A stretch of DNA of 64,000 nucleotides, taken from the NCBI GenBank assembly GCA_001414485.1, contig LLEY01000227.1:1-64000 (forward strand), in the 5' to 3' direction. The notes under the pieces are model-generated. The model saw only the letters and a list, made by a program, of their open reading frames with translations. It was not told where the DNA came from and searched no databases. Below, piece by piece: positions 20,844 through 32,363 of the stretch. How positions within the stretch are numbered: the stretch's first letter is position 1; every line of letters begins with the position of its first letter. This DNA is from Calycina herbarum. Its lineage: Eukaryota; Ascomycota; Leotiomycetes; Helotiales; Pezizellaceae. Made by a program: the position numbers and the translations under genes.

Positions 20844-22080
20844 TATAACGGCCCTCTACAAATGCACCAAAAGAGATGCTTGTAGAATAGTACCTGTATT
20901 CGAAGAAAACTAAACTAAAGAGAGAAGAGGAGAGTTGGTACGCTCTGTCTCTATTTATATACACTAGCGAGACTTCGGTAGAAGCTCGGTAAGGCATAAC
21001 AGCTACACGTGCTAGCTATATGTGACTCGATTGGTATGACTCATACGTAAGTGAATCGAGTGTATGTGACCAGAGCTGTCACACTACCCCCCTCCTCATC
21101 GGGCCCCCTCTAACTAAGCCGTTTTGTCCTTCTTAAGTTGTTCTGTAAGTTTGACGTATAGATTGTGAAGAGCAGGGATTGCTTGTTAGATAACTTGGAC
21201 GTCCTCAATCTGCTTATCTTACTGTTCTTGGTGCTTATAAATTTGGCGTATTTCATCGTGTAGTTCCGCGACTGAGTTGATCATACTGTTGAGTCCGTTA
21301 CCATAGAGCTTGAGAGTTATAGTAATATCTTTAGTATTCTTATCGTCTTACAAAGGAGGAATAGCAGCCTTTTGTATAGGTGCCGGGCCGGTAAGTTGTT
21401 AGAAGATAGCGTTGCCAAAAGAGAATAGATCAGCTTGAAAGCTCTCTTTTAAGGGTGTGTATTTAGCCTGTGCTACTAGCATAGCTTAGGTAACCTGTCG
21501 TAGTATTGTTCTTGTGGAAGGGTCAATCGAACGTGCAAACTAGTGCTTTAAGTCGATAAGAGACTGTAACTGGTGCGCAAGGCATATGACTGTATAATTC
21601 ATGATCTTAAGTAGGTAGGTAGGTAGTCTAACCGGTAGTGAGGTTGCTGCTGCTTCTATGGTATCGTGGCTACTGGCAAGCGCTGACGATCGCAGAGAAG
21701 GAGGAAGCAGCGAATCGTAAGTAGAGGAAAAGATAGCTGCTACTTCTATAGTATCGTAGCTACTGGCAAGCGCTGACGATCGTAGAGAAGGAGGAAGCGG
21801 CGAATCGTAGAGTAGGTTGTTTATAGATGCTAGCAGGTTGGATCGGTAGGGATATCTTCAAAGCCTTCCCAGGCAGATGGAGAGAGTTTAGTTTTAGTGT
21901 AACGGCCCTCTACAAATGCACTAAAAGAGATGCTTGCAGAATGGTACCTGTATTCGAAGAAAACTAAACTAAAGAGAGAAGAGGAGAGTTGGTACGCTCT
22001 GTCTCTATTTATGTACACTAAGCGAGACTTCGGTAGAACCTCGGCACGTGATCCAGTCGTATGTGACTGGGACTGTCACA
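20844..22080 (-). mobile_element. Short non-autonomous LTR element (TRIM-like)
   Basis: LTRs lie at 20844-21083 (240 bp) and 21898-22080 (183 bp). Read on the minus strand they begin TGTGACAG and end CCGTTACA, i.e. canonical TG...CA. A purine-rich tract (GATGAGGAGGGGGGTAG) directly precedes the LTR that lies 3' on the minus strand, as a polypurine tract should. The interior is only about 814 bp and shows no gag-pol, only short frames with Gln/Lys-rich coiled text. The two LTRs differ by a 57-bp indel-rich segment near their U3 end. It fits a TRIM/LARD-like element mobilised in trans. Confidence 0.72.
21645..21815. repeat. Internal tandem duplication of about 80 bp
   Basis: Two adjacent copies of a GCTACTGGCAAGCGCTGACG-containing unit (about 21650-21730 and 21735-21815) with GGAGGAAGC(A/G)GCGAATCGTA at their ends, inside the short LTR element. 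Confidence 0.75.
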
Positions 22081-22133
22081 GAAAAGGCTAGCTAAGCTAG
22101 TAGAGAAGTGCTCTTTATATTATTTAATAAACT

Positions 22134-24002
22134 TATAACGTAGTATACTAGGACCTCGTAATTATCAGAACCTTGTGAATTTTTTCCTACTCTACTACTT
22201 TAAAATATAATAAAACTATTATAATATATTAAATTAATTAAAACTACTTAAAATCTAATAAACTAGATATATCTATAACTTCTTAATACGTCTATATATT
22301 ATAACTAGTTTTTCTATAAGTACTATAACGTTGCTAAGTCGTTTATCTTTTATCTTCTCTACTCTCTCTAAAGCGCTTATTACGTCGAACCTGCTCCTCT
22401 GTATTCTTCTAAGCTAATCTGTTCTATATATCCTTTATAGTAAGTGTACCTCCTTCTTAGACACAGGTATTTTTAGCTCTCTAGCGTTTACTAAGGGCTT
22501 TATTTACTATTCGAAGTATATAGACCTAGGCTAATAAGAGGGTTACCTTATAAGCTAATTACTCTATATCTTTTACTAATAAAGCGATTATCTAGAAAAT
22601 AGGTGTTAGCGAGCTTCCTTAGTAATAAGTAATACGATCCTTAATAAGAGTTGATTACGAAAGAGCTTTAGAAGAGTTACGAGGAGTCTAGGAGACCTAA
22701 GAGGTAGCGTCGACAGAGGGGGGTCTAGTAGGTATAGAAGTCTATAACTTAATATTAAGCTTTAAGATCATAGTCTAAGGTTCTAGAGGCACTAGACCAG
22801 CTCTATAGAACCTAGCTTTAGCGTTTTAGGTTATTATTAACTAGTTATAGACTATATAAAACATAAGAAAGAACTCGACCTTAGTAATATAGTTTATATA
22901 AGCCTTAATAAAGGTCTTGATTTAATACCTATATATACGTTTAAGAATACTAAAACACCTAACGTCGAGTAGCTAGGTTAGATAAGACGAATAAGAAAGT
23001 AGGTAAAGAGTAATAATATTATATAACTTATAATACTCTTAGAATACTACTGATTTATAACTCTTATACCTATCTAGAACTAATATTTAATATAGCTCTT
23101 TTATATAACTATAAGTATACTTATCGAAGTATTTTAGCTATTCTAAGCCTGTCTTATTATTAGTTTATCTATTACTAGTTAGTTTAATAACCTAGTTATT
23201 AGGAAGACCGCCCTTAGTATACTAACTAGTAAGGTGATTTTTTCCTTAAACTACTAAGAATAGAGGGATACTTAAACCCTCTCTATTAATATAGACAATT
23301 ACTATAGCCTATTCCCGATTGCTTAGCTAGACAGCCTTGCCTCTGCTACGTTAATTAGTACGTATAATAACTATTCTAGTATAGATAACACCTATTATAA
23401 AACTAGTCTTATTAAAGTTATAGAAATCATAGTCTTAGATTCTATATTTCACCTATATATTCTCTACTAGTTAAAACCATATACTAATTAGCTTAGAATC
23501 TTCGTATAAGGCTTTTTAGAAATCGTAAACGTGATTAAAACGTGTCTTTAGTTCTAGACGTTGTTATATAAATCGTTATACCTAGTTCTTTCTAACGTGT
23601 TATCCTCTATACGACTCGAGTATATAATTTACTATATCTTCTACACTACCTAGCTAGGGCGTAAATCCTCTTATATCTAGATTAAGTATATTTTAAATAA
23701 TTATCTCCTCTTCTATTATAGTTATTTTATGATTTACTAGCTAGTGTTTGCTAAGAGTAGTTTAACCAGCTATTCTATTAGTAAGTGTAGAATAAGAGAC
23801 TCTATATAGCTTTGTAGCTTTACTACGGTTTATTTGTTTAGATAATCGAATAGCTTCGATAGCTAGAATAATTCAAGCTTCTTAGGTTTAAGATTCTATT
23901 AAGTAGTTGTTAAGAAAACGCGTGTTAAAGTTAGAGGTAGTAGAGTAGAGAAAAAATTCACGAGGTTCTAATAATTACAAGGTTCTAGTATACTACGTTA
24001 TA
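22134..24002 (-). mobile_element. Complete Fot1/pogo-type transposon, copy C, RIP-mutated
   Basis: About 1.87 kb with matching inverted ends of roughly 65 bp (TATAACGTAGTATACTAG at the left and its complement at the right), flanked by TA. The transposase reads leftwards and corresponds to copy A (homologous blocks near 23330-23620 encode the NFDETGF region and the RAWFQLV region). Stops and loss of most CpA sites make it dead. It is the only one of the three copies with both matching ends. Confidence 0.87.
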
Positions 24003-24660
24003 GTAAATCAGAGCTAGTATTATATACTACTTATAAATCGTCGAGGCTAAACGAGGCAGACATCGTAGTAAGCGAATGTTATAAGAAGAATACGATGACT
24101 TTGTCGATTATATAAATATATAAAGGTAGATAATATATAAGAGTATATAATTAGATTATCTATAAAGAGAGAAGAGTTCTTAAAGTAGAGAGACTATTTA
24201 ACTATAATATAGACTTAATACTTAGCTAATTTAAAGTGAGTTATTATTAAGATAAGTTATTTCTAGGTCTATATTCACTAAATCTAAATCTTTATAAAGA
24301 TTTAAGAATACGATATTCTTACTCTTTAAGAGCTATAGAGAAACTCTTTTTCTTCGACTACTTATAACCTAATCTTATATATCTTTTAACTATACTTCTT
24401 TAAAAATAGTAGAGAAACGCTAGTAAGAGTATACTTCTTTATTAATAAGAAGATTAGCTTATATAAATAGATATTTATAGAATATACCTAAGATCTAATT
24501 ATACTAGAAATTACTATAACGAATAAATCTATAGATAAAATAACATTTATTTTAAAGTATATTTTCTCGTCTTTAAGATATTAAATAAGAGCGTCGTTTA
24601 TAGAGAGTCTATAGTTTTACTCTCTTTTGAAAGAGGTATTCAGGTTATATATATCGTACG
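24003..24660. other. RIP-degraded repeat DNA, family undetermined
   Basis: Extremely TA-rich with short frames only. A piece reading KDLRIRYSYSLRAIEKLFFF is visible but I cannot assign it. It is probably an interior part of the element whose LTR follows at 24661. Confidence 0.4.
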
Positions 24661-24956
24661 TATTACGAATTACGTATTAGTACGTGTTTAGTAAAGCCTA
24701 GGCGATAACCTAATAAAGTAAGTATACCGACAAAAAGGCTAACGTCTTAGAACTTATAGTAAATAGAGATCGTTTAGGCTAGCTAGGCGATCTAGGGATT
24801 TTATTAAGTTATAATTACGTAATAGACTCTAAGAATCCCTTAGAGGATCTAAAGAGATTTAGGGATCTATTAGGGATCTATAAAGACGAAGGTTCTATAT
24901 AAGACTAGCACGTCTGCTATTAGATAGAAGCTTCGTACTTAACTTAGTTTACTATA
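24661..24956 (+). repeat. Diverged, truncated third copy of the gypsy LTR
   Basis: About 300 bp resembling the 435-bp LTRs: TATTACGAATTACGTA start, the GGCTAGCTAGGCGATCTAGG block, TATATAAGACTAGCACGTC, ATTAGATAGAAGCTTCGTAC. It ends just before GC-rich DNA at 24957. Confidence 0.72.
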
Positions 24957-24970
24957 TTACACGGTGTGAC

Positions 24971-25029
24971 GGTTAGCGAGGTGCTGAAAACAGTGGTTTT
25001 GGACCGCTGTTTTTGAGGGTCTGCTAACC
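24971..25029. repeat. Imperfect 59-bp hairpin at the edge between repeat and gene-rich DNA
   Basis: Outer arms GGTTAGC (24971-24977) and GCTAACC (25023-25029) are exact complements. Inner arms CTGAAAACAGTGG and CCGCTGTTTTTGAG are near complements around a TTTTGGA loop. It lies about 490 bp upstream of the DUF3435 frame and could be part of a mobile-element end. Confidence 0.55.
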
Positions 25030-25516
25030 AGTTCTTAGCTAACTGCACACCCTCTCTTCTCTACACCACGCATTGCTCATGTCAGGCACCGCGCACCCAT
25101 TGGCCGATACGCGACAGGTACGCTTCGTCATTTGAGGTGCCCTCTTCTTCAACTCGACGTCGACCACCCCCCCTCCTTTGCTGATGGTTAACAAACAGCC
25201 AAAAACGGCACCCTCGAAGCCCTCACGATCCACAAGATGTGTTATTTAAGGAGCGTCCTCGCCCTCTGCTCACTCCCCGACTTCTCTGCACCCACCATCA
25301 TCCTCTCACTCATCTCGTCACCCCTCACTACACTCCACCTCGCATCCCCCTCCATTAACACAGCTCTCGTAGCATTGACCGTCCCTTCTTCTCAAATACT
25401 ATCATCTTTTCGCCCTCCTTGATCCGGCTAGCAGCTCTCTTAATGTCTCTGCCATCCCCTAGCCTCCTCGACGCTCTATATAGATTATGTACCAGCCTTA
25501 ACACGATGAAGCCTCA

Positions 25517-26840
25517 CCTATTCGCGATGACGATGGCTTGCCTACCGACGACGACCTCGACAGCACCAGCGATTCCGACTTAGATAGACTTTTCGGCAGC
25601 AGCGATGATGAGGCGGATAGTACAAGCGACACCGACTCAGAGAGTCCTCTTAACGAGGTCAGCAACATTATCAACGACGACGATGACCTCTTCGAAGACG
25701 AAGTACGACACCCACCGGAGCACTACCTTGCCGCAGCGGCCAACCTCGACGTAGGACAACTTAGGCAGAAGCGTTATAGCCCGAAGACGCAAGCCCGTCT
25801 AGACGTGGTCAAGGAGCATCATGATCTATATATGCTATATAGAGACTGACCTTACTAAGAATATTCGCTAACGTTGCTTTGCTCTTAGATACTGCGCCTT
25901 CATCAGCGAACACCCCGCTCAGTGCTTTTAAGAAGTCTCGGCCAACTTTCTCTATAGCTTCCTATGCTGGGTCTGCGATCAACGACGAGGGAAAGGGGGA
26001 CGGAGGCGGCCCAGTATCAAGCATACCAGCTCGCTAGAGACATTCTAGAAAAATTACCTTATGGTGTATCGAATCGAGACGGGCAAAAAGATCGATGGTA
26101 TGGTTCAAGTACAAGGTCTTGATATAAGATTCCTTGTGGGCTTTGGCACACCCTCTTCATAGTAGGGTATCTTGCTAACGTGGCTTAGGTAGTTCACGCT
26201 GTTACTATTGACAAGGAGCTCGGCAACACCAAGCGGGAGAGTACTACCATGTACGTCGAGGATCTAGCCGAGTTCGCCCGCGTGCTCCTGACTACAAGGG
26301 AGATGACGTTCCTGCTTAGTTGGTCTCGGGTCCAATTGATTCTCTTCTGCCAGCTTACAGGCATTACCGGCAATCGTCTAGAAGCTTTGCTTCAGCTTCG
26401 GTACCGCCATTTGAAGTTAACGCTGATTCGGGATCATGACCATTCTCGCCCACAACTCTTTATTAGGCTGACGGCCGAATTCACCAAAGGGTTCCTAGGC
26501 ATGAAGGATACGTATGTTCCTTTCCGTGTCCTTGTTCGTCGCATATGACTAAGAAATCTCTAGTAATACATTTAACATCCCAGAGATTATCTACGACCCG
26601 ACACTCGTGCTCAGCCCTCATACCTTCCTGCTCGGCATGCTCTTTAAAGTTCAGGCGTTCAAATCTCCCAGCATCGTCTCCTCCGAAAAGCTCTACAGTT
26701 TGAATGTCCTTAAGTGCAAACCGATTAAACAAGACTTATTTATATACAGACTAGACCAGACTAAAAATTCTCAGTCTCTGGGCGAAGTCTGGCGGTCTGA
26801 TCCGGACAGTCTAGATAACAGAAAAGAGGAATCTATATAG
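25517..26840 (+). pseudogene. DUF3435 tyrosine recombinase (Starship captain family), truncated
   Basis: An acidic N-terminal segment (DSTSDSDLDRLFGSSDDEAD) leads into PPEHYLAAAANLDV. After a frame change near 25850 come LRYCAFISEHPAQCF, NFLYSFLCWVCDQRRGKGG and KHTSSLETF. Introns 26109-26188 and 26512-26563 rejoin TTMYVEDLAEFARVLL, RVQLILFCQLTGITGNRLEA (the domain opening with the first catalytic Arg region), LFIRLTAEFTKGFLG and TFNIPEIIYDPTLVLSPHTF. This wording is characteristic of DUF3435. In-frame stops sit at Gln/Trp positions, and the C-terminal half with the His-x-x-Arg and Tyr motifs is missing after about 26735. No start codon was found in frame. Confidence 0.82.
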
Positions 26841-26914
26841 AAAAATACACACTAGTATTTATTCTATATAAGACTATCGTGTAGCCATTTGATTCCACTC
26901 ATACTATACTCTCT

Positions 26915-29018
26915 CTACACTTTAACATCTTCAACGTGTTCTTTTAGAGGCTTGCCGCTGAAATCACCTTCTCCCAAGGTAATATCGCCACCGTGTTCCT
27001 CTCTGTACACCGCGATTGTTTCTGGGAAGCGACGGCAACTGGCTCCGCTAACGAAGAGATAATCCATCTAAGAGTGAAAGAGTTAGCAATGTGTACACAT
27101 ACATATCAGCAGAGCGTGTGGGTCAAAAATGCAGGGTCAGGGAGGTCGGGATAGTATTACATACCTCTTGGAAAGACAGATTCTTGGTTTCTGGTATGAA
27201 GAAGAACATGGCAATGCAGAGCGGTAGACTTAGGCCGAAGAAGATGAAGCAGACCTTTGGGCCTAGATTTGCTGCGTCGGGGTTGATCAGATATGGGAGA
27301 ACAAGGGAGACGACCCAGACACTAGAAGAGACCAGTCAGACAAATCACTTCAACGTGTTACAAGAGGTGAGAAGAATTACCAAGCCATCTGAGTAAAACC
27401 CATGAGGGAAACGTTGGTGCCACGCATCGGCAAAGAAGGGATTTCGGCACCGAAAGCGAAACCGACCGCCCCCAGAGTACATTCGTAGACGAAAGCCCAT
27501 AGGAAGATGGAAACCAAAAAGATCCACGTCGCGGCTTTGGTGGAGAAGCAGCCCGTGATACCCATGATGAGGAGTGATCCAGTCAGTGTGAATGTACCAG
27601 GAACTAGGAGCTTGCGTCGTCCGACGACCTCGATCAAGGGAAAGGCGAGGGCGCTGGCGATGAGCATGACAATTGTGAGAATCAAGGATACCGTGAAAAA
27701 GTCATTGATCTGAAGAATAGACAGGAAGTAGGTTATGTATGCTGCAATAGAAATGATATTAGTGACCTTCAACTCCTGATCAGAAATGTTAGTTGCACAA
27801 CTTACCAAGGATAAATGTTGACCCAACACATTGTTGTTGAAGGGGAGCCATGTTGGAAATCAGAGTTCTCTTGAGGTTGGGCTTTTGGAAGGCTTGTATG
27901 ATTCTCGGCTTGTTGCTTGGGTTTAGCGCGCTAATGTCCCGGTTGAAAGAAATGTTGTGCTGGATTCGGGCAATCTCGGCATCGATCAGAGCCTGGTCGC
28001 CAGAGCCATGAATTGCCTTTAGAGATTTGCGCGCAGCCTCCTCACAGCCCTTGTCCAGGAGGAAGTATGGCGACTCTGGAAACCAAGGATAAAGACCGAT
28101 GAGAGGGACTGGAATTCAAATTTTGTCAGCAAAGGTCAGCATGCCAGTTGCCAGTATTCAACGAGCCAGAGCTTATGAACCTTGAAATTTAAGGATTACT
28201 TACCACAAAAGGCAAATTGCAGGAGAATCATGGTCTGATGGGACCATTTGCCCTCAATTTCCGAGACGCCTCTACCCACAACGGCAAGAAGAAATTGGCC
28301 GAAGACGATGGCGCCGTTCATCAAGCACAAATAGAACCCACGCAGCTCGGGACGAACTGTCTCTCCAATCCACACGGGAGATACAATATAAACAATACCA
28401 AAGCCCAGAGCTAGAGTGCTTGTAAGCTATTGGTTCCATGGTCCTCTGAATCTCGAGGGATTATGCTCGCAAAGATGAGAAGAGGTGCAAATCAGACTTG
28501 ATGCTTACCATTCACTAAGCGACCACAAAGAAACAGTATCCACTCGCTACTGCCATATTGCATTCCAATCCCGACCGTAGTAATGAGGGCACCAACTAGG
28601 AGCGAATGTTTACGGCCAATCAAGTTGATCAGAGTTCCCGCTAGAATAATACCGACGATATCGCCCCCGCTGGACGCGGCGGACCAGCCGGAGAGGTACT
28701 TGGCTGGGAGCAAATAACCAGAGGGTTGGCTTGGGTCGGGGTGGCCATATTGTTTTTGGAAAGAGTGAAGAGCGGTGACAGTGCCCGTGACACCCCAATC
28801 AAAACCTGTTGTGTATCGGAGTTAGTTGAAGGGTACGAGTTTGAGAGAAGGGTCCGCGGAGATTTCTCCGAATACATACCAAGCATCATACCACCGATGG
28901 AGGAGAAGAGAGCCCAGAGACCGAATCTGGATTGGCGACGCAGAATCTTCCATTTGTGTTCGGGATGGATCTCTGTCCAATCCGGAGTGTAGTCCATGTC
29001 GGGGGTGGAGGCTGTCAT
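26915..29018 (-). CDS. MFS sugar transporter (sugar porter family)
   Basis: Seven exons on the minus strand: 28880-29018, 28509-28805, 28204-28410, 27806-28108, 27381-27741, 27165-27321, 26915-27067. They total 1617 nt, 538 codons plus stop, all phases agreeing. Sugar-porter signatures are present: LINLIGRKH between helices 2 and 3, WIGETVRPELRGF, PESPYFLLDKG after helix 6, VGRRKLL, and PETKNLSFQEMDYLF at the end. About twelve hydrophobic helices can be traced. The N-terminal FDWGVTGTVTALHSFQ segment and overall wording fit hexose or alpha-/beta-glucoside permeases. It sits in the plasma membrane as a proton symporter by family. It diverges from the Zn2Cys6 gene at 29894, which may control it. 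Confidence 0.93.
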
Positions 29019-29893
29019 GAGGGCTGAAGCTGAAGTGGAGAGTACTAGTTGCTGGATGTGAGAGTTGAGAGGAAAGCGGAGGGAGAAGAAGCGAGCATGA
29101 TTTCGAGGAAAGAATCTGGGGCCCCGGGGCGGTATTTGTATGTGAGCATAAGATGAGCTGCATGTCAGGGTGCATCGGTCGTGGTCTGGGGGAGGCACGG
29201 AGAAGAAGGGGGACGGGACGAGTAATCGAGGTCGAGATCGCGTAGTGGGAGGGAGCGTGAGTGTGAGTATGTGAGTATGTGAGTGAGAGTGAGTGAGTGA
29301 GTGAGTGAGGTCGTTGATAAACACCCCGGGGGGGGGGGGGGGGAGATCCAGAGTTGTGGTTGCGGGGTCTAGCGCGACATGCGACCCATGCACTCCGTAA
29401 GGGCAAGGACTGTACCGTATGTACAGAAGGTTAAGTTGCCGCGGACAGGTCTGGACACAGGGGTGCGGGGTTACAGTGGAGTGCGGGCTACTGGAGCGGG
29501 GAATCCTTCCATCATCCACGTCGCTGGGCAGGACGACAGTACTTCCGTACAGTACTGTACGCACCTGACCTTACCTTGGGAACAGTATATAAAGACCCGA
29601 CATTCCGACCTTCCGTCAATCCGACACCCCAACGACTGGCACCGGCACCTGCACCTGGATTCCATATCACACAACAACACCACGCAATTCAACAAATCAT
29701 AGCACAGCAACAGCATACTGTAGCACAACCGTCCCCATCCCCATCCCCATCACATTACTTTGGCTCCCCTGTCGCATGCCACCGACCGCCGCAACCCTCT
29801 CCCCCTCCGTCTCCCTCTCCCCCTTTTCCCCTTCCCCCTCCCTCCTTCCCCATCTTCTCGTGGCGGCTCAAGCTGATACTACCCCTCCTCGTC
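29019..29893. promoter_or_regulatory. Shared intergenic region between transporter and regulator
   Basis: An 875-bp divergent promoter region. It contains GGGGCCCCGG at 29118-29127 (also in the region before the beta-glucosidase), a GTGA/GAGT microsatellite at about 29258-29310, a run of 16 G at 29328-29343, a TATATAA box near 29585 pointing to the regulator, and pyrimidine-rich leader DNA to 29893. Long open frames on either strand here are compositional artefacts. Confidence 0.6.
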
Positions 29894-32363
29894 ATGGAGG
29901 GAGGCGAGAGACAAGGCCATCTCCCAGCCAGAAAGCGACCCCGAGACTCCGACATGGCGGGAGACATGATGTTGGATATGGCGCAGGGGACCCATCTGCC
30001 CAACGACGCCGAACTGGACGAGAGCCAGCGCCAGATCCCGCAGCAGCAGACTCACCAGTCCCGCTTTCACCCTGCCGACTATCCGAGAAAACGAGTCTCG
30101 GTCGCCTGTGAGGTTTGTCGACTGCGCAAAACGCGATGTGATGCCACCCAGCCCAGCTGCTCGTTCTGTGCCAACCTGGGAGTTATATGTGTCTACCGCA
30201 AGCCTAGTCACAACACCACCCCAACGTAAGTGAAAGAACCTTTCTTCCTCGTCTTCAGTTCCAAGAATTGGACTTGTCCCAAGTCCCTTTGGGGATTCCT
30301 AGCGGCCCAGGTTGAATCTTCTTGTGATCAGCACAAAACCAAGCTTGAGCTGGCCAGGCTTGGAGGAGATGCAGCAGCGCGAGAGTCCAGATTGAGGGCT
30401 GGTAATTCAAGGGTATCCTCGCCCATGACCAGTCATTATGTTGATGATGATGTTGTTGTGACGGGGCTGTTACCGCTCCGGCTACTGGTACTGCAACCCG
30501 GAGGCCCAGTGCGAGCAGGCAACTGCCCTGGTAAACGAGTCAACTAACCTGTATCCCACAGGCAGAGTAAGCAGCAAGCCAGCTTGCCCAGTTCGCGGTC
30601 AGAGCTGTTGTCACTATTGGAGAGGGTACGAATTGCCCTGCAAACTGTGCCCATTGGCAGCGATGCGGCAAGTTCTCCATTCAGCAGCTCACCCAAGTCA
30701 CAAGTCGACCAAACGCAACGAAGGTTATCGACGAACACACCAGTCGAAGATTTATCTCCTGAGTATCTTACAAGCTCTTGCGACAGTCCCTTTATTGGCA
30801 CGACTCTGCGTGGACTTGTGCGAATGACCCGACAGCCATGTGCACCATACTTGACACCAATGCTGCACGAGGATGGCGAGGCCTATCTGGAACAAGAATT
30901 CATTTACGAAGCTATCCTCTTCCGTAAAGGTCCAGTCTCAAAGCCCTTACCGGTCGACTTCAGCTTTAAAACCAGTTGGAAATACCAACAATCCTTCGTA
31001 CAGCATATTCTTGCCTGGTTTCCACTTTTTGACCAAGAGTTCTGTGCTCAACTGACGAAAGACGTGGTTAATAATAACCTAGATCCTAAGAGCGCATCTA
31101 CAAGCCTGGTGCTATTTATCTTTGCTTTGGGTGCTTTCACAAGAGCTCAAGATACCCTTGATTTACAGTCTATAGAGCAAACGCCTGGATTGGATTATTT
31201 TCAGGCTGGGTCTCAGTATCTCAGTTTTCTCTCCGGTGGGACGTGCTCTGTCACAATAGCACACTGTTACATTCTCAAATCGTAAGCCACGCATCCCAAT
31301 GGTCTCATCGAATGGGAAGTCTAGAAGAAAGTTTCTTTCTAATGTTACAGACTATATCTTCTCCTCTGTCTCCGCCACCTAGCCGCCTTTGATGCCATCC
31401 ACCACAGTTCCACCATCATCGTACGTCTGCTATCTTTGACAACTCGCCTCGAAGACGATCAAGTATTTCGCGAGTCCTGTCACCGTATATATTGGATCTG
31501 TTACATCGTTGAACACGAGATCAGAAGCTGCTTGTACACCGGTACACAGCTCCTGCAACCTTTCCGCGGATTCATGCCCCTACTGCTATCCGACGATCAC
31601 GAGCCAGGGTTTTTCTGGTTTTTGAGTGAGATTGCCTTGCGGCAAATTTTCATCAATGGGCTCTGTGGCATTGGACACGATGGGAGGACGATATATGCGC
31701 CTCGGGTCTCTCAAGAGCTCTTATCTCAGCTACAGCAGTGGTATTTGCATCTCCACCCCAGTGTGAAGTTCAGTTTGGGTACGGAACCCTTATTGGACAT
31801 CCAGAAAGCCTTTTTGAGATCGCAATACTATGCTGCTTTATTTCAGATATACTGGCCTTATGTGGTACAATTCTTGACTTGTCCACCGGAAGCTCCAGAT
31901 GATCCGGAGACAACGATAATCTTAGAAGCGATCAAGAAGGCCATTGATTGGGCCGTCATGTATCTGAACTCCGTAGAGTCTCTCTTACAGGATCGTTTTA
32001 TAATGATTTTTACAGCGCAAAACTGGTGAGCTTGATTATTTCCGTTTTCAACCTCCACACTCCTGCATCGTTTTGCCACACTGGCTACCATCGTTATTAC
32101 TGACCCGTAAACTACTCGAAACTAGCTCATACGCCTTGTCAATGGCATTATTGTGTATTTTTGACGCCCCTGGTATCCTTCCCCTACATGATGTGGGGTC
32201 AACGATGGGCGCAATCCACCGCGCTCGACAAATGATGGAGCCCTGGGCCAAAGTCGACAACATCGTCAGGGCGAACATGACCAGGTTAAATGGATTGATG
32301 CACTTGAAGGGTGTCTTTCCTCGGGAAACGCAGGGAAACGTGGATGTACTTAATACAAGCTAA
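29894..32363 (+). CDS. Zn2Cys6 transcription factor
   Basis: Exons 29894-30225, 30562-31281, 31351-32025 and 32126-32363 give 654 codons with consistent phases. Residues about 75-102 carry the binuclear cluster CEVCRLRKTRCDATQPSC-SFC-x6-C (C-x2-C-x6-C-x6-C-x2-C-x6-C), preceded by a basic PRKRVS stretch. The middle region contains the fungal-specific homology region (FVQHILAWFPLFDQEF, RIYWICYIVEHEIRSCLYTG). It is a nuclear activator or repressor by family. Divergent pairing with the sugar transporter and closeness to glycoside-metabolism genes suggest a local pathway regulator. The first intron (336 nt) is unusually long for this window. The third intron relies on a CTAG acceptor and is the least certain. 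Confidence 0.9.

Noticed and set aside
25039..25422. Small open frames on both strands between the hairpin and the DUF3435 frame
   Set aside because: Pro/Ser/Leu-rich, overlapping, no motifs; likely non-coding 5' region.
28641..29564. 307-codon minus-strand frame through the transporter's first exons and promoter
   Set aside because: It crosses introns of the well-supported transporter. The extra N-terminal text is Ser/Thr/Pro/His low-complexity derived from the GTGA microsatellite and the G-run.
29576..29893. In-frame extension of the Zn2Cys6 protein upstream of 29894
   Set aside because: Pro/Ser low-complexity leader with no ATG giving a natural N-terminus; typical C/T-rich 5' UTR.
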